Shown here piece by piece: positions 22,992-35,900 of a stretch of 64,000 nt of DNA (within the stretch, counting starts at the first letter, position 1; every line of letters begins with the position of its first letter). The stretch comes from Astrocystis sublimbata. Its lineage: Eukaryota > Ascomycota > Sordariomycetes > Xylariales > Xylariaceae. The notes beneath the pieces were generated by a model that saw nothing but the letters and a program-made list of their open reading frames with translations, did no database searches and was not told the DNA's origin. Both the position numbers and the translations under genes were made by a program. The stretch spans positions 248,001-312,000 of the forward strand of contig JAJNNY010000019.1 in the NCBI GenBank assembly GCA_022453515.1, written 5' to 3'.

Positions 22992-24942
22992 ATGGCCTCC
23001 GCTCGTAACAACATCCTTCCGAATTTCATACTCACTCCACAGCAGCAAAACCTGCTGTTTAGAGCGTTGACATCTAATCAGCCCAACAATCAATCACCAA
23101 ATGGGAAGGCCGATCCAGATTCTCAGTCGCCCGAGTCCCTAACCACTTCACCGACCCAGCACCAGAAGTCTCTGAGCTTGGGCGAACTGCACGCTCCTTC
23201 TGAGAGCCCCCTCCTCGACTTCGACTATGATGTTGGTCACGACAGTAGTTTTGACTTCACTTTGGGCAATGAGGACCAGTTTGATACTCAAGGACAGATG
23301 ATCGGAGATCTTCCAGGCTCCAGCCCTGTCAGCAGTGATGGCCAGAAGGATGGCTCCAAGGCCAGCTCTCCCGACAATGAGCCATCGGACAAGAGGAGTC
23401 ATCCGGACGAGGATGACGACGACGAAGGAGAGAATGGCGCAAAACGAAGAGAAAGCGAGGGGAAAGTTCCAAAGAAACCGGGTCGCAAGCCCCTCACGAA
23501 TGAGCCTAGCTCGGTAAGTGGGAAGCTAGTGATGCCTACATCGTCTAGTGTCTAACAAGCCATACAGAAGAGAAAGGCTCAAAATCGCGCCGCTCAGCGG
23601 GCTTTCCGAGAGCGGAAAGAGAAGCATCTAAAGGACCTCGAGGAGAAAGTCGAAGAATTAGAGAAGACCTCGAGTGCCGCCAATGACGAGAATACTCAGC
23701 TACGGGCCGAAATCGAGAATCTAACCACAGAACTGGAGTTGTACAAGAAAAAGCTGTCCGTCGTATCCAACAGATCACGTTCATCAACCACTACCTCGAG
23801 GGGCCAAGCTGCCGGATTCGGCAGCGCAGCGATTCAGAACATCAATGATGTCAACTTCCAATTTGAGTTCCCCAAGTTCGGTATCTTTCCGGGGCATGAG
23901 CCCAAGTCAGTCAGCGGTGCAGCACAAGCAGCTCCCTATGCGTCGCCACCATCGGAATATAGTCCAAACAATCAGACGACTCCACCAGGGCAGTCTAAAT
24001 CCAATGACTCGTCTCAGCTTCAGAACTTGGATGGGCAAAAGGACTCATTCACGTCCACGCTCAAATACTCAGACTTCTTGAATAACCACACCCATGGCAA
24101 CAGTGGTTCTAGGACCAGTGTAGATTCTGCCCAGTTCAGTATCAATGGGGCTAATACTGGGTCCCCATCCTCTTCCTCCAACTCCGTCATGGGTCCAAGC
24201 TCATCGTGTGGCACATCTCCCGAACCTTTCACTCAGTCACCACTTGGATTCAAGCCTCTCGAAACCTTGACCACGATTGGCGAAGAACAACCCGGTTTGA
24301 CAAGTGATGGTATCTCATGTAAGTTGCTCCCCACAAGATGATTTCGTAAGACGCATACATTAATACTTTCAAATAGCCTTTGGCAACCTTGGCGGCCTTC
24401 ATAATATAGACTTCACCAACTTCGATTGGCTATCACAACAAAATGGTGGCCAGTTCGATCCGCAATTATTCGGTGACTACCGCGAGCCACAAAACAATGT
24501 TCTCGCCAACACCACTTTGGATGACAGCTTTTTCGACAACGCATTTGATGTGGACTTTCTGGCACCGTTCAATGCGCCCGCAACCTCCACACCCCAACCA
24601 CTCAAGAAGGACATATGTGCCGAGATCGATGCCCGCAAGGAAACCGAAGACACTATTGTGGCAACACCTAATGGCAAATTACTCACATGTAACAACATAT
24701 GGTATGTCGTCATTTTTACCTGGAATCGAAACGATAATCTCGAGGTCGCAGCTAACACAACTAATAGGGAACAACTGCAAGGCTGCCCTAAAGTACAATC
24801 TGGTGATCTTGACCTGGACGGTCTCTGCTCCGATCTACAAAAGAAGGCAAAGTGCGGTGGCAGCGGTGCAGTTGTGGATGAGAATGACTTTAAAGCTGTC
24901 ATGACCAAATATCTAGGTAATGGTCCGTGTCCAAACAAGTAA
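22992..24942 (+). CDS. ap1: AP-1-like bZIP redox-stress transcription factor (Yap1/Pap1 family)
   Basis: Exons 22992-23513, 23568-24318, 24377-24701, 24768-24942; introns 54, 58 and 66 nt. 590 residues. The bZIP (about 175-235) begins exactly at exon 2 with KRKAQNRAAQRAFRERK, the Yap/Pap1-type NxxAQxxFR basic region, followed by a Leu zipper (LEEKVEELEK...). A nuclear localisation cluster KKPGRKP precedes it. The C-terminal Cys-rich domain has Cys 505, 529 (CNNIW), 539, 553 (GLCSDL) and 562 (KAKC); the 553/562 spacing equals yeast Yap1 C620/C629, and the intervening hydrophobics form the redox-masked export signal. The n-CRD region keeps just one Cys (about 388, SSSCGTSPEP). The protein activates thioredoxin/catalase/antioxidant genes upon peroxide stress in relatives and is needed for virulence or stress tolerance in several fungi. 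Confidence 0.95.
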
Positions 24943-25964
24943 CCCACCGAGCTGCCCTGGACCATTTCTGGGAATATTCAGACCCACGAGCTGTACCAGT
25001 CGCCGAGTCTGGTGTTCGAGCTCATCGTGGGGGGGTAGAGAGCGATTTGACTATCTCTACCATCACTTGCAGAGCGATTTATGCTGCACAGTGCATATTT
25101 AAGTGGCGCATTGCCTGGAGGAAATTACGCATATGGAAGAGTACCGGAGTTTTACGGCAGGAGGAAAATACCACTTTCTTGTCCTCGTTCACAGGCAGGC
25201 AAACAAATTCGCATATATTTGGCCGATTGGGGTTTGCACATTTACATCATTCGAGGCAGTGTCTGCACTGCGTTCACACGAACACCTGTTCCCGTCGGGG
25301 GGTGGAACAAAGAAATGGAGTCTTGGAAGGTGTTCTCGACTGCTTATTCTGATATTATCGTGATTTCTACCGTCCACTCATTACATCCAACTCGTCCGCA
25401 AGAGGATCAAGGACCAAACAACATTACCAGAACGGATCCCACGAAAACAAACTAGATGACGTTTATGTCATCCCATTATGCTAAGACGAATTGCAACTGG
25501 GCATCATTGCGGATGGATCAGGTGAAGGGATGCCAGGATTTTGAGCAGAATATTGCTGATTCGGAAGTAAACGGGCAGACAATGTTTTTCTTTCTTTCTT
25601 ATTGTAACGTCTGTGTATAGCACGTTCATATGTTCTTTACGGACTATAAATATGGGATTGCTATAACATGTATCATACTTATGCTCAAAATGAATGAAGG
25701 CCACATTATCCAAGCTTCGCATCCCTTCGCCAACAACTACATGTGTACTAACCTGAGCAGGTGCTGAGTCACGCAGCATACGTAACTATGGAACCTCATA
25801 AGTCTCCGAAGAGCGCTTGATTATCAGACTCTCGGGAGATGGGTACTTATCCAGCGAAGCGCGATGTGACGTGCTGTGAGTGAGACTCGCATATTCTTAC
25901 CTCGACCACTTCCTATACTAACTAACTATCATGCTGCCAGTGGCCTCCCGCCCCCACGCCCGCA

Positions 25965-25990
25965 ACGCATGCATTTATGCATGCATGCGT
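25965..25990. repeat. Perfect inverted repeat, 10-bp arms
   Basis: ACGCATGCAT, 6-nt spacer, ATGCATGCGT. Could form a hairpin or act as a palindromic binding site; lies about 1 kb downstream of AP-1 in non-coding DNA. Confidence 0.75.
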
Positions 25991-27486
25991 GCTTTCCGCC
26001 TGTAAGAAGCCGAGAAAAGCCACATACGTCTTGAACGTGCTGTAGGTACGAATACGTGTCTTTCATCTTATTGGCACTTATATAAGTACCGATGTTTCGG
26101 ACAAGTGGTACCTGTACGCGGTATTATGAAGTTGGCGTTGGCGTTGACGTGGGTAGGCGATTGCGGGGTGTTGATTCTACATGAGCAATGCAACTAAGTA
26201 TTGCAAAAATGTAGCTGCTGCTGCCGTTAGAAAGACACACTCGAGCGTGGACTCGCATGACCTAGAGGTCGGCCGGGAGGAGTTTCGACAAAAAAGACAT
26301 GGTGGATAGATTGATACATAGGATTAAGGGGTAAAGGAGTGAGATAGATGGTGGTCCATTAGGGATAGGACTCAAGTTGTGCAGGGGACCAGAGTAGCAA
26401 TCGCTATAGTTCGATTACCGGTAGAAGTCATTTTGGTCTTTGGTCGTTATGGTGTCAATTACTGTCGCGGAGATGCTCGTGTAGGGATAGGTCGTGAATG
26501 AGATCAAACTCAGGGATAGAGCTCTTCGCTTGCATCACGGGAATCGTACGTCGGCGTAATTGACGAAGGGTCCAGAGCTTTATAATCTAATACTGTGGCT
26601 TCCTTGTGCCCTTGGAAGAGCATTGGACCTTAGCCCATAAGGAGAAAGACTACCCCCCCATAAACCCTTGGCTCTCTTTTACTATCGAAGGTTGATATTG
26701 CATGCTCTATCCACGAAATCGCAAGCTCAGAGTCTGTATCGAATTCATTAATAGTTCATGCCACGAGCACTCGAGAACATACAGCTGGCATGTTTGAACT
26801 TAGCTATGCAAATACATATTTCTACATCACCATGAGATGCTCCAGCTATTGTCATCGACGCAGGAGAAGCAAACAATATTGCAAGCGACCTCCGCGTCAA
26901 GTTTCATATTTCTATTCTTAGTTACGTTAATGTTTCCTCAGTCTCCGTGGAATAGCCAGTCACGAAATGAGAAGGCAGAAGCAGAACTTGGAACCCCATC
27001 GAATGAAAAGTAGTCTCGAATATAAGATGTATACCACATGTGATCAAACAATACATCCCTGAAAGCCAATACACCACCGTCCAGAAAGATCTTGATTTCA
27101 CACCCCCAGCCTTGGCCTAGCATGCTTGCTCGGGCTGCCTAATCCAATCATTTCAACCGCAACACAAATAACCAGTGGTCGTTATACCTTCAAACACCAA
27201 CACAACGCGACTCTATCTAGATTCCTCATCTGGACTCGACCAGTCCACGCACCTCCGAAGCCTTCTAACCTCTAGGCCAGTCAGTCAGTGAGTCATCTCA
27301 TCTCATCTCACAGCACGGCATATCATGACAATCTCTGCGCCCAGATCTTGGCCCTCTTCAAGAGTCTAAAGCTGTACAAGCACCCACACTCCTACATCAA
27401 AGTCCCACACTAGAATTATCAAGAATATCATCGATTCTAATTCTACTTCATTTTACTTTATAAATTTTTCCCTCCATTCTTTCGGT

Positions 27487-27512
27487 TCTCTTTTTTTTTT
27501 TCTTTTTTTCTT
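27487..27512. repeat. T-rich polypyrimidine tract
   Basis: Nearly continuous T run interrupted by C, in non-coding DNA between AP-1 and the YANK kinase. Confidence 0.7.
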
Positions 27513-28070
27513 ATTCACTTTATTCTAGTGATCGGAACCATACGCAAGATCGTTGGTCGTACCCTACATGTATTCTCGAATCATCACTATGAAGCCACAA
27601 TGCTCATCATCTGAACCCGTCACGCCCACATAAAGGCCAGCCGAGTAATCTGCGCAAAGATGGAGAAAACAAACCTCGGAGAAATTCAGACCAAGTCAGG
27701 GGTGAGGCAACCGAAATTGTACATTTTGATTAATGCGACGGATTATTTATCGGTAGTAGTTGTAGTAGGGTGGGTAATTTAGGTACTAAGTAGTTATGTA
27801 ATCTTTTGTCCCAGCCGTTTCGTGTACCAGCAACCGGCAGTTTCTTCACACGTATGCTTCTTCCCTGAGCCTTCTATCATATGAAGGACCAAAGAAAGAA
27901 ACACAAAGGGGTATATTTATCCATGTACAAATGGCCTTGCAACAGACAACAAAAAGAGAAAATCGTCCAAGCCTTGCAACCCGCCTGTATATGCCGCCCC
28001 TGAACTCCGAAGTGCGTCGTAATGCAGGTTCAGTCCCATCTTGTCTGCTTCACCCGCGAACCGCTCGTAC

Positions 28071-30095
28071 TCAACCGACGATTTGCCGTGCCCCCTCTTT
28101 GCCCAAAACACCCCTTTCCTTCGGTTTCGGACTATATCCTCTCTTCTTCCGCCCAAAGAGACCAAACATGCCACCGGAGCCTCCAGGCTTATCATCGCCA
28201 ACAGCATTGGCATCTGTAGGTAGTGTATTGTCTCGGCGAGCTAATTCGGACCAACTTCCTGTGCCTTCGAGTGTGAAGGACATACCACCCGTGGGCGACT
28301 GGACAAGCCCACTCTGCTGTCCTGCTCTGTAATTGGGCGGCATATGCTGGGATGCTTGTGGTTGTGGTCCGGATGGGGCTCGGAGTAGCCGGCCAGCTTG
28401 CGAGTGAGCTCTAGATCTCGGGTCTACTTGTTGTGTCCCGTTAACTGGTGGCGCTGCTTTGACTTGATTTGTTGTGAGAGCTTGACCGTTTTGCGATGAT
28501 GGCTCTGATCCGTCGCCTTGGATAGCGGTAATTCTATCAACAGATGTTAGACATTGAGGGTCAACGCCATTAGAGTTAGTAGCTGATTCATACTTCTTGT
28601 AGGCGGCCACGGTGTAGTCGAACGAGACAAAGTCACGCTCGATGCTGCGGTAGAGTTCTTCTTCCCGAATCTCTTTATCCGTGGCATCGTCCTTCAGCCT
28701 CTCCCTGGGCTTCTGTCTCCGCGCTCGAGCTTCCAGCGGAGCCTCCTCCAGCAGAAGCTCTTCGAGATCATATGTGGCGTCGAAGTTGGTCTTGTCTGCT
28801 GATGGGACAAAAACAGGTTCGATTTGCTTCGCTTCCAACATGTCGAAATCGATGCTTGCGAAGAAAGGATCATAGATGAAATCCTCCCATGTGTGACCCA
28901 GTCTCATATCAGGATTTGGCTCTAACGCCCTTCTTATTGCCCGAACACAGTCGTTCGACACAGGTGGCTGGGTTTGAGGAAATTTCGCAGTAGCGTGGAG
29001 AATGACGTTAGTTAAGGAGGTTTCTGAATTACCCTCAAATGGTCGCTATAGTTGGACTGTCAGTATCATTCTTCTCCGATTATATGGTTGTGGCGCGTTC
29101 TTACCTTGTTATATATGCATTCGTAAAACACTACGCCCAATGACCACCAATCTGCTCTTACATCGTAGCCTTTCCCACCATACACTTCCGGCGCCAGATA
29201 AGCCAAGGTTCCGGACTTGCTTGTGAGTAATTTTCCTGGTATGACATCTGAGGCGACGTTCTAGGAAGTATTATTAGCAACGTGCAGGAGCGTGATAGAC
29301 AGGATCTTGCTCACAAAGTCTGTCAAGTGCACATGGCCATCGGCATCGAGCAAGACGTTGTCCGGCTTCACATCGCGATGTATAATACCCTGACGATGGA
29401 CGTATCTCAACGCGCAGGCCAACTCGGATATCCAGAATTGCACAGCGTCTTCGGTAAAGGTCTTTCGAGATATGTGAAATCGCAAGTCGCCTCCGCTCAT
29501 CAAATCGACAACAAGATACCTGCACAGCGAAACGGGGATTAGAATGCGACGGGCTCTTCATGGGGACAACGGTTCTGGGCGTACATGTACTCGATATCTT
29601 GAAAACTATAACGCAAATTGCAAATGAACGGGTGGTTCACATGCTCGAGCATGCGCCGCTCCCGAATGATGTTCCGGACGCTCTCAGACCGCACGACTAG
29701 ACAAACAGACCATGTTTTAGTAAGCCGGGACGCAGTAACTAGGCGCGATGTGCGCAGAGCAACCAACCTTCATCTTTGCGAATGTACTTGAGAGCAAATG
29801 ATAGCCCGGTATCCTTCCTCTCGACGATTCGTACTTTGCCGAAAGCGCCGCGGCCAACAACTCGCAGTAATCGAAAATGGTTTAGGTTTACTGTGCGAGA
29901 AGAAGTACAAGGACTCATTAGCATGCGTCGAAACCGAGGGTTCTTTGTACACCCGCTAGGACAAAGGATTGCAAAACAGGAAGGGAGGGCGAGAAGATGA
30001 TGCTACCGAACGCCGACAAAGGAAACCGAGGGAACGGGCTGGGACAATGTACCTTCACCGTTGAGGTCAACGGGCTTCCCTTGGCTGTTGCCCAT
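28071..30095 (-). CDS. AGC-family kinase, YANK/STK32-like
   Basis: Six exons: 30095-30053, 29890-29768, 29696-29585, 29519-29315, 29260-29105, 29045-28071; introns 162, 71, 65, 54 and 59 nt. 537 residues. N-terminus MGNSQGKPV fits an N-myristoylation signal. Kinase features: glycine loop [17 protein letters not shown] (catalytic Lys), HRDVKPDN, then DF|N at the exon 4/5 join (Asn replaces the Gly of DFG; DFN is the usual YANK form), and [11 protein letters not shown]. After the domain comes [14 protein letters not shown] and an AGC hydrophobic-motif-like FVSFDYT. The C-terminal 150 residues are disordered. Membership of the AGC/YANK class rests on the DFN, the [18 protein letters not shown] loop and the myristoylation site; its substrates in fungi are not well known. 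Confidence 0.9.
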
Positions 30096-31616
30096 CGGGA
30101 CGGTGTGCTTAACTCTGGCAGCAGCGGCGACGGCGGCGGAAGACGAGAGGCTGGATCACTCTCCGAGTGACAACGGAGCTGGTGATCGGTCTGGCGCAAC
30201 GGGCCGGAGATGTCGAAGGCGATGGACAATGGTTCTCAGTGGTTCAGGTCGGACAAGACATGAGAGACACCATGAGGCAAGGCAAGGCAGGTCTGGAGAG
30301 TCTGCCGTATGTAGATAGGTAGAGACAGTGGAGATGGCAGCGACCTTGGAGTAGACGAGCGAGCAGATGTCGAATTCGGGCTCCACTTTGGCAGCTGATC
30401 AGGTCACTAGCAGGCGGACCAGGGGTGGTGTCGGCGGCGGAGACGAGCTTGATGAGGAGGAGAGGGTCGAGAGGGCCGAGAGGGTGATATTAACAGAGGT
30501 GAAACAGAGGAGATGGGTGAGCATGGGTGTTGTGTCAATACCAAACCACTGTTAAGGATCTCCAGGGGTACGGGGACGGGGACGAGCAGAAGTACGGGGA
30601 CGGGCTCGACAGGGAGGGCGCTGGGATCGCTAGGATCGCTGGGATCACTGCTGCTGCTGCTTGTTGCTTTATTTCTTTCTTTCTTTGCTGCGGTGCTAAG
30701 GTGCTTAGGCGGTGGTCTATGTCTATACCAGCATAGTGGTATAGTTAGGTATTCGTTCCTTAGTGTGCACGGTGGGTGTAGCGTGAGTGGTCCAGATGCT
30801 GAGGCCGTGTGTTGCAGTCAATCGCGGCAGATGATGATTGCAAGATTGGTGGTGGCTGGTGGCTGGCTGGCTGGCTTGCCTGTGTGATTGCTTGCCTCCG
30901 TGGGTTGGGAAGAGCAGGGCAGGCTCGGACAGGGCGGGTGAGGTGAGGTGAGGCGAGGTGAAATGAAGATGTTGGATCTAGGATTAGGATGTAAAGGATG
31001 AGAGCAGAGAGAGGGTTATTTCGTGGACGAGCAAAGTCGGTCGGTATTGGTCTTAGTGTAAGTGTTCGGTGGGCACTTAGCGGCGGTTGGTGGTGTTAAA
31101 AGGTACCTACATCCTACGGCCTACCTAGCCTAGGGGATCGGCGAAAGGCTACGGCGCTACGCTTCAAGGGACTTGGGTTCGGACTTTGGCTGGGTGACTG
31201 CTGAGCAGCGGGTACCGAGCACTGGACTTCTGGTGCTGGTACGCGCAGGCGTTGGATGCCGGAGGGGCTTTTGTAGGTACCTCCACCAACACCGGCTAGC
31301 CGGCCTCGTCGTGATGTCCACGTCTATTTGTTAAGTACTGTTGACACTCCGAGCATATTCCATTGCTGCATTTAGCGTAGCCTGCCATCGAGTGCCTTTG
31401 GGCTGTAGTCAAACTCCTGTCACTCGTATACCTGTCTACCTATAGGTAGGTACGTAGGTAGTATCGAGTACATCCTTGTATTGGATATTGGATATGGATC
31501 TAGCTCTCTGCCAACCTTGGAATCTAGCCAATTGGCACGTGGATATACAGATATGGTGTAACACCGTCGGATGCGCAATACAGTACAATACGCTTGCTTA
31601 GATTCCCTCATCTCAG

Positions 31617-31636
31617 GTCAGTCAGTCAGTCAGTCA
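31617..31636. repeat. (GTCA)5 microsatellite
   Basis: Five perfect tetranucleotide units in intergenic DNA. Confidence 0.8.
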
Positions 31637-32699
31637 ATGGGAATGGACGGTGGGTAGAGTGGAGCCTTGTGCAAGTTAACTTTTATAGAAGAGACGGTCA
31701 GTCCGGACCTGCCTAGTACAACCAGTCATAGTCTGCATTTACGTAGGACGGCGAGAGCGAACAATTGCATTCAGTACTAGCATTGCTGTAGCCTGCATTT
31801 GGGGGGCTGGGTTCTGTTCAGGTACCTTCGGCAGTAGCAGTCACATTAGCGGACTGCCTGAAACGAAGGTGTGGGGTCAGGTATATCTAAGTACCTGCCC
31901 GTGGCACCTAGACTTACACGGAGGCATCCCTATTACTTACTCACTTACACCCAGACAACTTAGCCTCGGAGACAATACTATTGGAACAGAAGAGCCCCCT
32001 CAATGTCTTTGTGCTGTAAGCTACGCTTCCTTAGCTTCCGCTCCGGTGGTTCTTCAACATGTGGGCTGGTGTACCGACTCGTAGGGAGCCAAGGAAGGCT
32101 ATAGGTTATCTCGTAGATGAGATATGCGCTGCCATCTTTGGTGATTCGTCAGATGCAAGCCGGCCACTGAACAGCAAGCCAGTTATTGCGGTGAGTTGTT
32201 AATCACAATCCAATGTGACGGCGGACTACGTGACAGAAGAACACTGTATGCATGTGACATGTGGTAATGCCTGCAGCAGTCGGGAGGGACTGATTCCTGG
32301 ACTGATCATCATGGATGTTTCTGGACATGACCATGCTACTGGCTAACTTGCTGGCAAAGCTGAACATCCTTCCTACGGGGCTCAGTTGTTTACTTGCGTT
32401 GCGATCGCTGATAGGCAGCAGACGGACAGACGATGGAGAGGCGGTTGAGAAGCCTACTAGTACATACACCTATACCGTCTTCAACATATAAGCCAGGAGC
32501 CCGGGAAGCTGGTTCCTTGTTCCACTCAGAGTTCTTTATTTTGCTGATGATCTGGAACGTTACCATAATCGAAAATATCCGATTTCGGTATACTTATGGA
32601 CAAGGGAAATTATAACGACAACAGCTTGTATAGCCGGACAATCACCTGGACGATGTAAGAGGTATAGTATAAGTTGAATATCTACCTAGGTAGCTTTCC

Positions 32700-32741
32700 A
32701 TACTATATATATATATACCTAGATATATATATGTGATTGGC
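32700..32741. repeat. AT-repeat palindrome
   Basis: A (TA) run, then ACCTAG, then a second (TA) run ending ATATGTG; self-complementary and likely cruciform-prone. Flanked by TACCTAGG-type units. Confidence 0.7.
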
Positions 32742-32824
32742 TTTTCTTCTTGTATATGCAGTTAGCAACTGGCTTCTTCAGCTGCCAGCCAAGCCGATCG
32801 ACTGTGCAAAGGGAATGGCCGAGT

Positions 32825-32905
32825 GCTACCTCTCTCTACCTATGTACCTAGGTACCTACATGTATGTCTTCGAAATCTGACAGCTCCATGTACCTTAGGT
32901 ACTTA
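32825..32905. repeat. Second TACCTAGGTA cluster
   Basis: Four copies of the TACCTA/TACCTTAGGTA unit in 80 bp, the densest cluster after 2084-2120. Confidence 0.65.
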
Positions 32906-35900
32906 GCAATATGCTCCCGCACCTCGTGGCATTTTGGCTGTCGGACCTCCCTTGTTCCACCCACACCTCCCGCGCGCCCCGCTCGGGCTAAAATACCTGA
33001 GCAGCTAAGAACGCCACACCACGCCGCGCCGTGACAAGCTACAACACCACCATGCACCCGAGCATGCCCTTCCTGTAGCCTGCCTCAGGGAATCGGAATG
33101 CGCGTATGTACCTGCTCACCATGCAAGCAAACCGCCTTGTACCGAGGGATTTATCTGATATTGCAGCTTACGTACAATGCATACTTACGTATGCGCTCAT
33201 TCGAATCCGTCCAAGATGATGCCATCATCTGCTCACAAAAGCCAACCTTGAAGCGATCTCAGTTCATGACTTGTCTCTGTACTAGTAGGTATTCTGCGTG
33301 TACTGTGCCTTGGGGGAAGGGGCTGTCAAGTACGGTTAGATGCCTGTTGCTTACTTCCGAGAAGGGACAAGTGGGAAGGGCATCGTGACCATTTCAACCT
33401 AGACGTAGTCAATAAGATTGGCGGTCTACAGAAACGATGAATCGAATGTTACGTGCCCAGCACATCGTTACTTAAAATCCGCTGTGCATATGCGAGTCAG
33501 GACATGTTATTGACGATTTCACCCTCAAAACATGTTTTCTGCAACCAATAGGTACCAAATCAATCTTCCTTTGGTTCTACTTCTGTGACTAAGCGGCCCA
33601 TAGCTTTCCCCAAGTCCAATTGTGTGCATTAGACATGTTGCATCAACATCCATTACCTGACCCTCAACAGATCTCTTCCCGATCGAGATTGACGACGCTC
33701 CCTTCCTTGGGCCAGATGGGTTGCAACAGCATTGGCACAGGCGGTCATCGATCGCTATTGGCTCTACTTACATTCTATGGTAAAATGAGGGCACAATTGT
33801 ATGGCAAGTATTTCATTCAAGTTGCAAGTTCCGTAATTTCTCTACTGCGAAAGTATACCCACAGGCTACGAAAGAGATTTTCCCCCTATCTCACGAATTT
33901 TCCGTAGTAAAATGCACCATACCAGCTAACGTTGGATAAAACCAAAGACGCACTAACAGCCCTGTCGCTGTCTATGCGCACATCTAACGCGGCACCAGCC
34001 AGATACACTTTCAGCTTGGTCCCAACCTAGCGGGGCGCAACCTTCAACTAAGTTGCACTAGCCCAGTGGCCGACGTATCTTGAAGGAGAACCTTGGAATT
34101 ACCACTGAACACTACAGTATATACTATGTTCAATGCAGCAAAGCAAAGGTGTTTGAACAATCGATACTCCACTGCATATCACAGGATACACTTCTGGTCA
34201 CCTGGTAGCTCGGGTCAAAGTGTAGACAACTCTCAAGATCAAAATCAGCATACTCACCTTTGCCTGATAACCATGGGGAGGTTAGAGACGTGGTCACAGG
34301 ACAACCTTAGAACGCTGTCGTGCCGTACACTAACTCGTTCGGTCCGGGTAGCGGAATTTATGGTTCATCCTCCGCCCACCTTGGCTCACGTGGAAATTCA
34401 GACGCCGGCCACGTTGAATCTGGCGCCGGGTTCTGCGCCAAAGCGGACGGCTGATGCCTTAACCTTGGGTACGTCGGGTTAGGTTATCTTCAGCTACACC
34501 TGAGCGAACCGTGAGCGCAGCCCTATGCCCATCCAAGAGATGCCTTGCCTTCTAGGCTCTCTAGTGGCTTTCTGACACGGGGCCTAGACCACCAATCGCG
34601 ATGGGTTTTCGGTTCTACGGAAAAGAGGGAGAAGGAGGCAAAAGAAAAAAGCACGAAAATTTAGCGCAATTGTTGGCACTTATGCGTAGTCCATTTGCAT
34701 ATGCCGCACGCAACCTGTTAGCGGTCCTCCCGGTTCCTGAAGGCGTTGACCGGAAATCCAATTGCTGCAAGTTTACGTACATGTCGATTCTATTTTTGTG
34801 GCTAATCTGGCACCACTGCCAACAGACACTTCAAGGTTGGCATTGGCATCAGTGACATGCAATTTATATATGCATACTAATATTTGGATTATGCATAAGC
34901 GCTATCAGCCTTGAACTCCTACCAAACCTCCCAAACCTACATATATGAGGCTCGCTCGTCGCTCGACCCACATGATCATCATACCACCTTGGCGAATCGA
35001 TCTTTGAACGGAGCCTGACGCAGGGACGCCATGCATACTTTGTACTCGTCGTACACATGCTAATAGGGTTTTCAGTCGTTGTCGGCGTCTCCTATGCTAG
35101 CCCGGAAAAGCTCAAAGCTGTCTCACGTTCATTACCCAACAAGACCACACCGGCATGCGAGATGGCGAAGTTGGGATCAGAGAGGGATTTGATTCAGGTG
35201 TCAGGTGAGCTCAGTGGCAAGCGGTGGCCAGTATTTGGTTTATGAGAGGCCCAGAGCATGAGCCTTCTCTCCTTTCATTGCATCAAGTTGCATTTTATAT
35301 GGGTACCCGACATGTCAATCCGACGTAGCCGCCACGAGATGAAACTCGCGATTGATCAACAAGCGTGGTTGGAGTGCAGGCAACCAGGGAAGACATGGGA
35401 CGAATCTACTCAACACGATTGGCCCTGCATCGAGCAATTCACTCCAATGAAGAATTACTGTACCCTGATCAGATGCATTGTGATTGACCAGGGGCTTGAT
35501 ATGTTTCGCGCAGAAGTCGAATGGAAGTTCTGTATCCCAGATGGACAGGGATTTCTAGGACTCTTGCAATATAAATTACTTTCCGGAAGCGAGAACGAGA
35601 CCCCCTTGCACTTACACGTGGAAAGCGAGAAATCGCGAAATCGTTGATACAAGGCCACATGTCAATCCGTACCTACCTAAGCTTAGAGGGCGTCTCATTC
35701 CAGTCCCTTTTCTTCCAAGCTTCCAGAACAACATCCCTCCCGGCTCCACGAAACAACCAGGAATCAGGATGATGGATTGCTATCCCAATCGTCGCAGCGG
35801 CAGCGGCGCTGCCTGGCTGGGATGGCGTTGCGTCCTGGCTGCGTGCCCCTTTCTAGAACATTTCCTTTTCGGGCTCTGGAACAGGGGTCCGCCAGCCTCA

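Larger units (their letters stand above)
24943..28070. other. Intergenic, about 3.1 kb, between convergent AP-1 and YANK-kinase genes
   Basis: 3' UTRs at both ends; only short ORFs. Contains a GCATGC-rich inverted repeat at 25965-25990, a GTCAGTCAGTGAGTCATCTCATCTCATCTCA stretch at 27280-27310 and a T-rich tract at 27487-27512. No gene supported. Confidence 0.55.

Noticed and set aside
30513..30887. 124-codon hydrophobic + strand ORF
   Set aside because: Composed of GGGATC and CTG-type short repeats; poly-Gly/Leu runs come from the repeats. Lies in the YANK-kinase upstream region.
35258..35647. 129-codon ATG ORF
   Set aside because: No domain, no homology recognised, ordinary chance length for such a long intergenic region, no supporting splice or leader signals.
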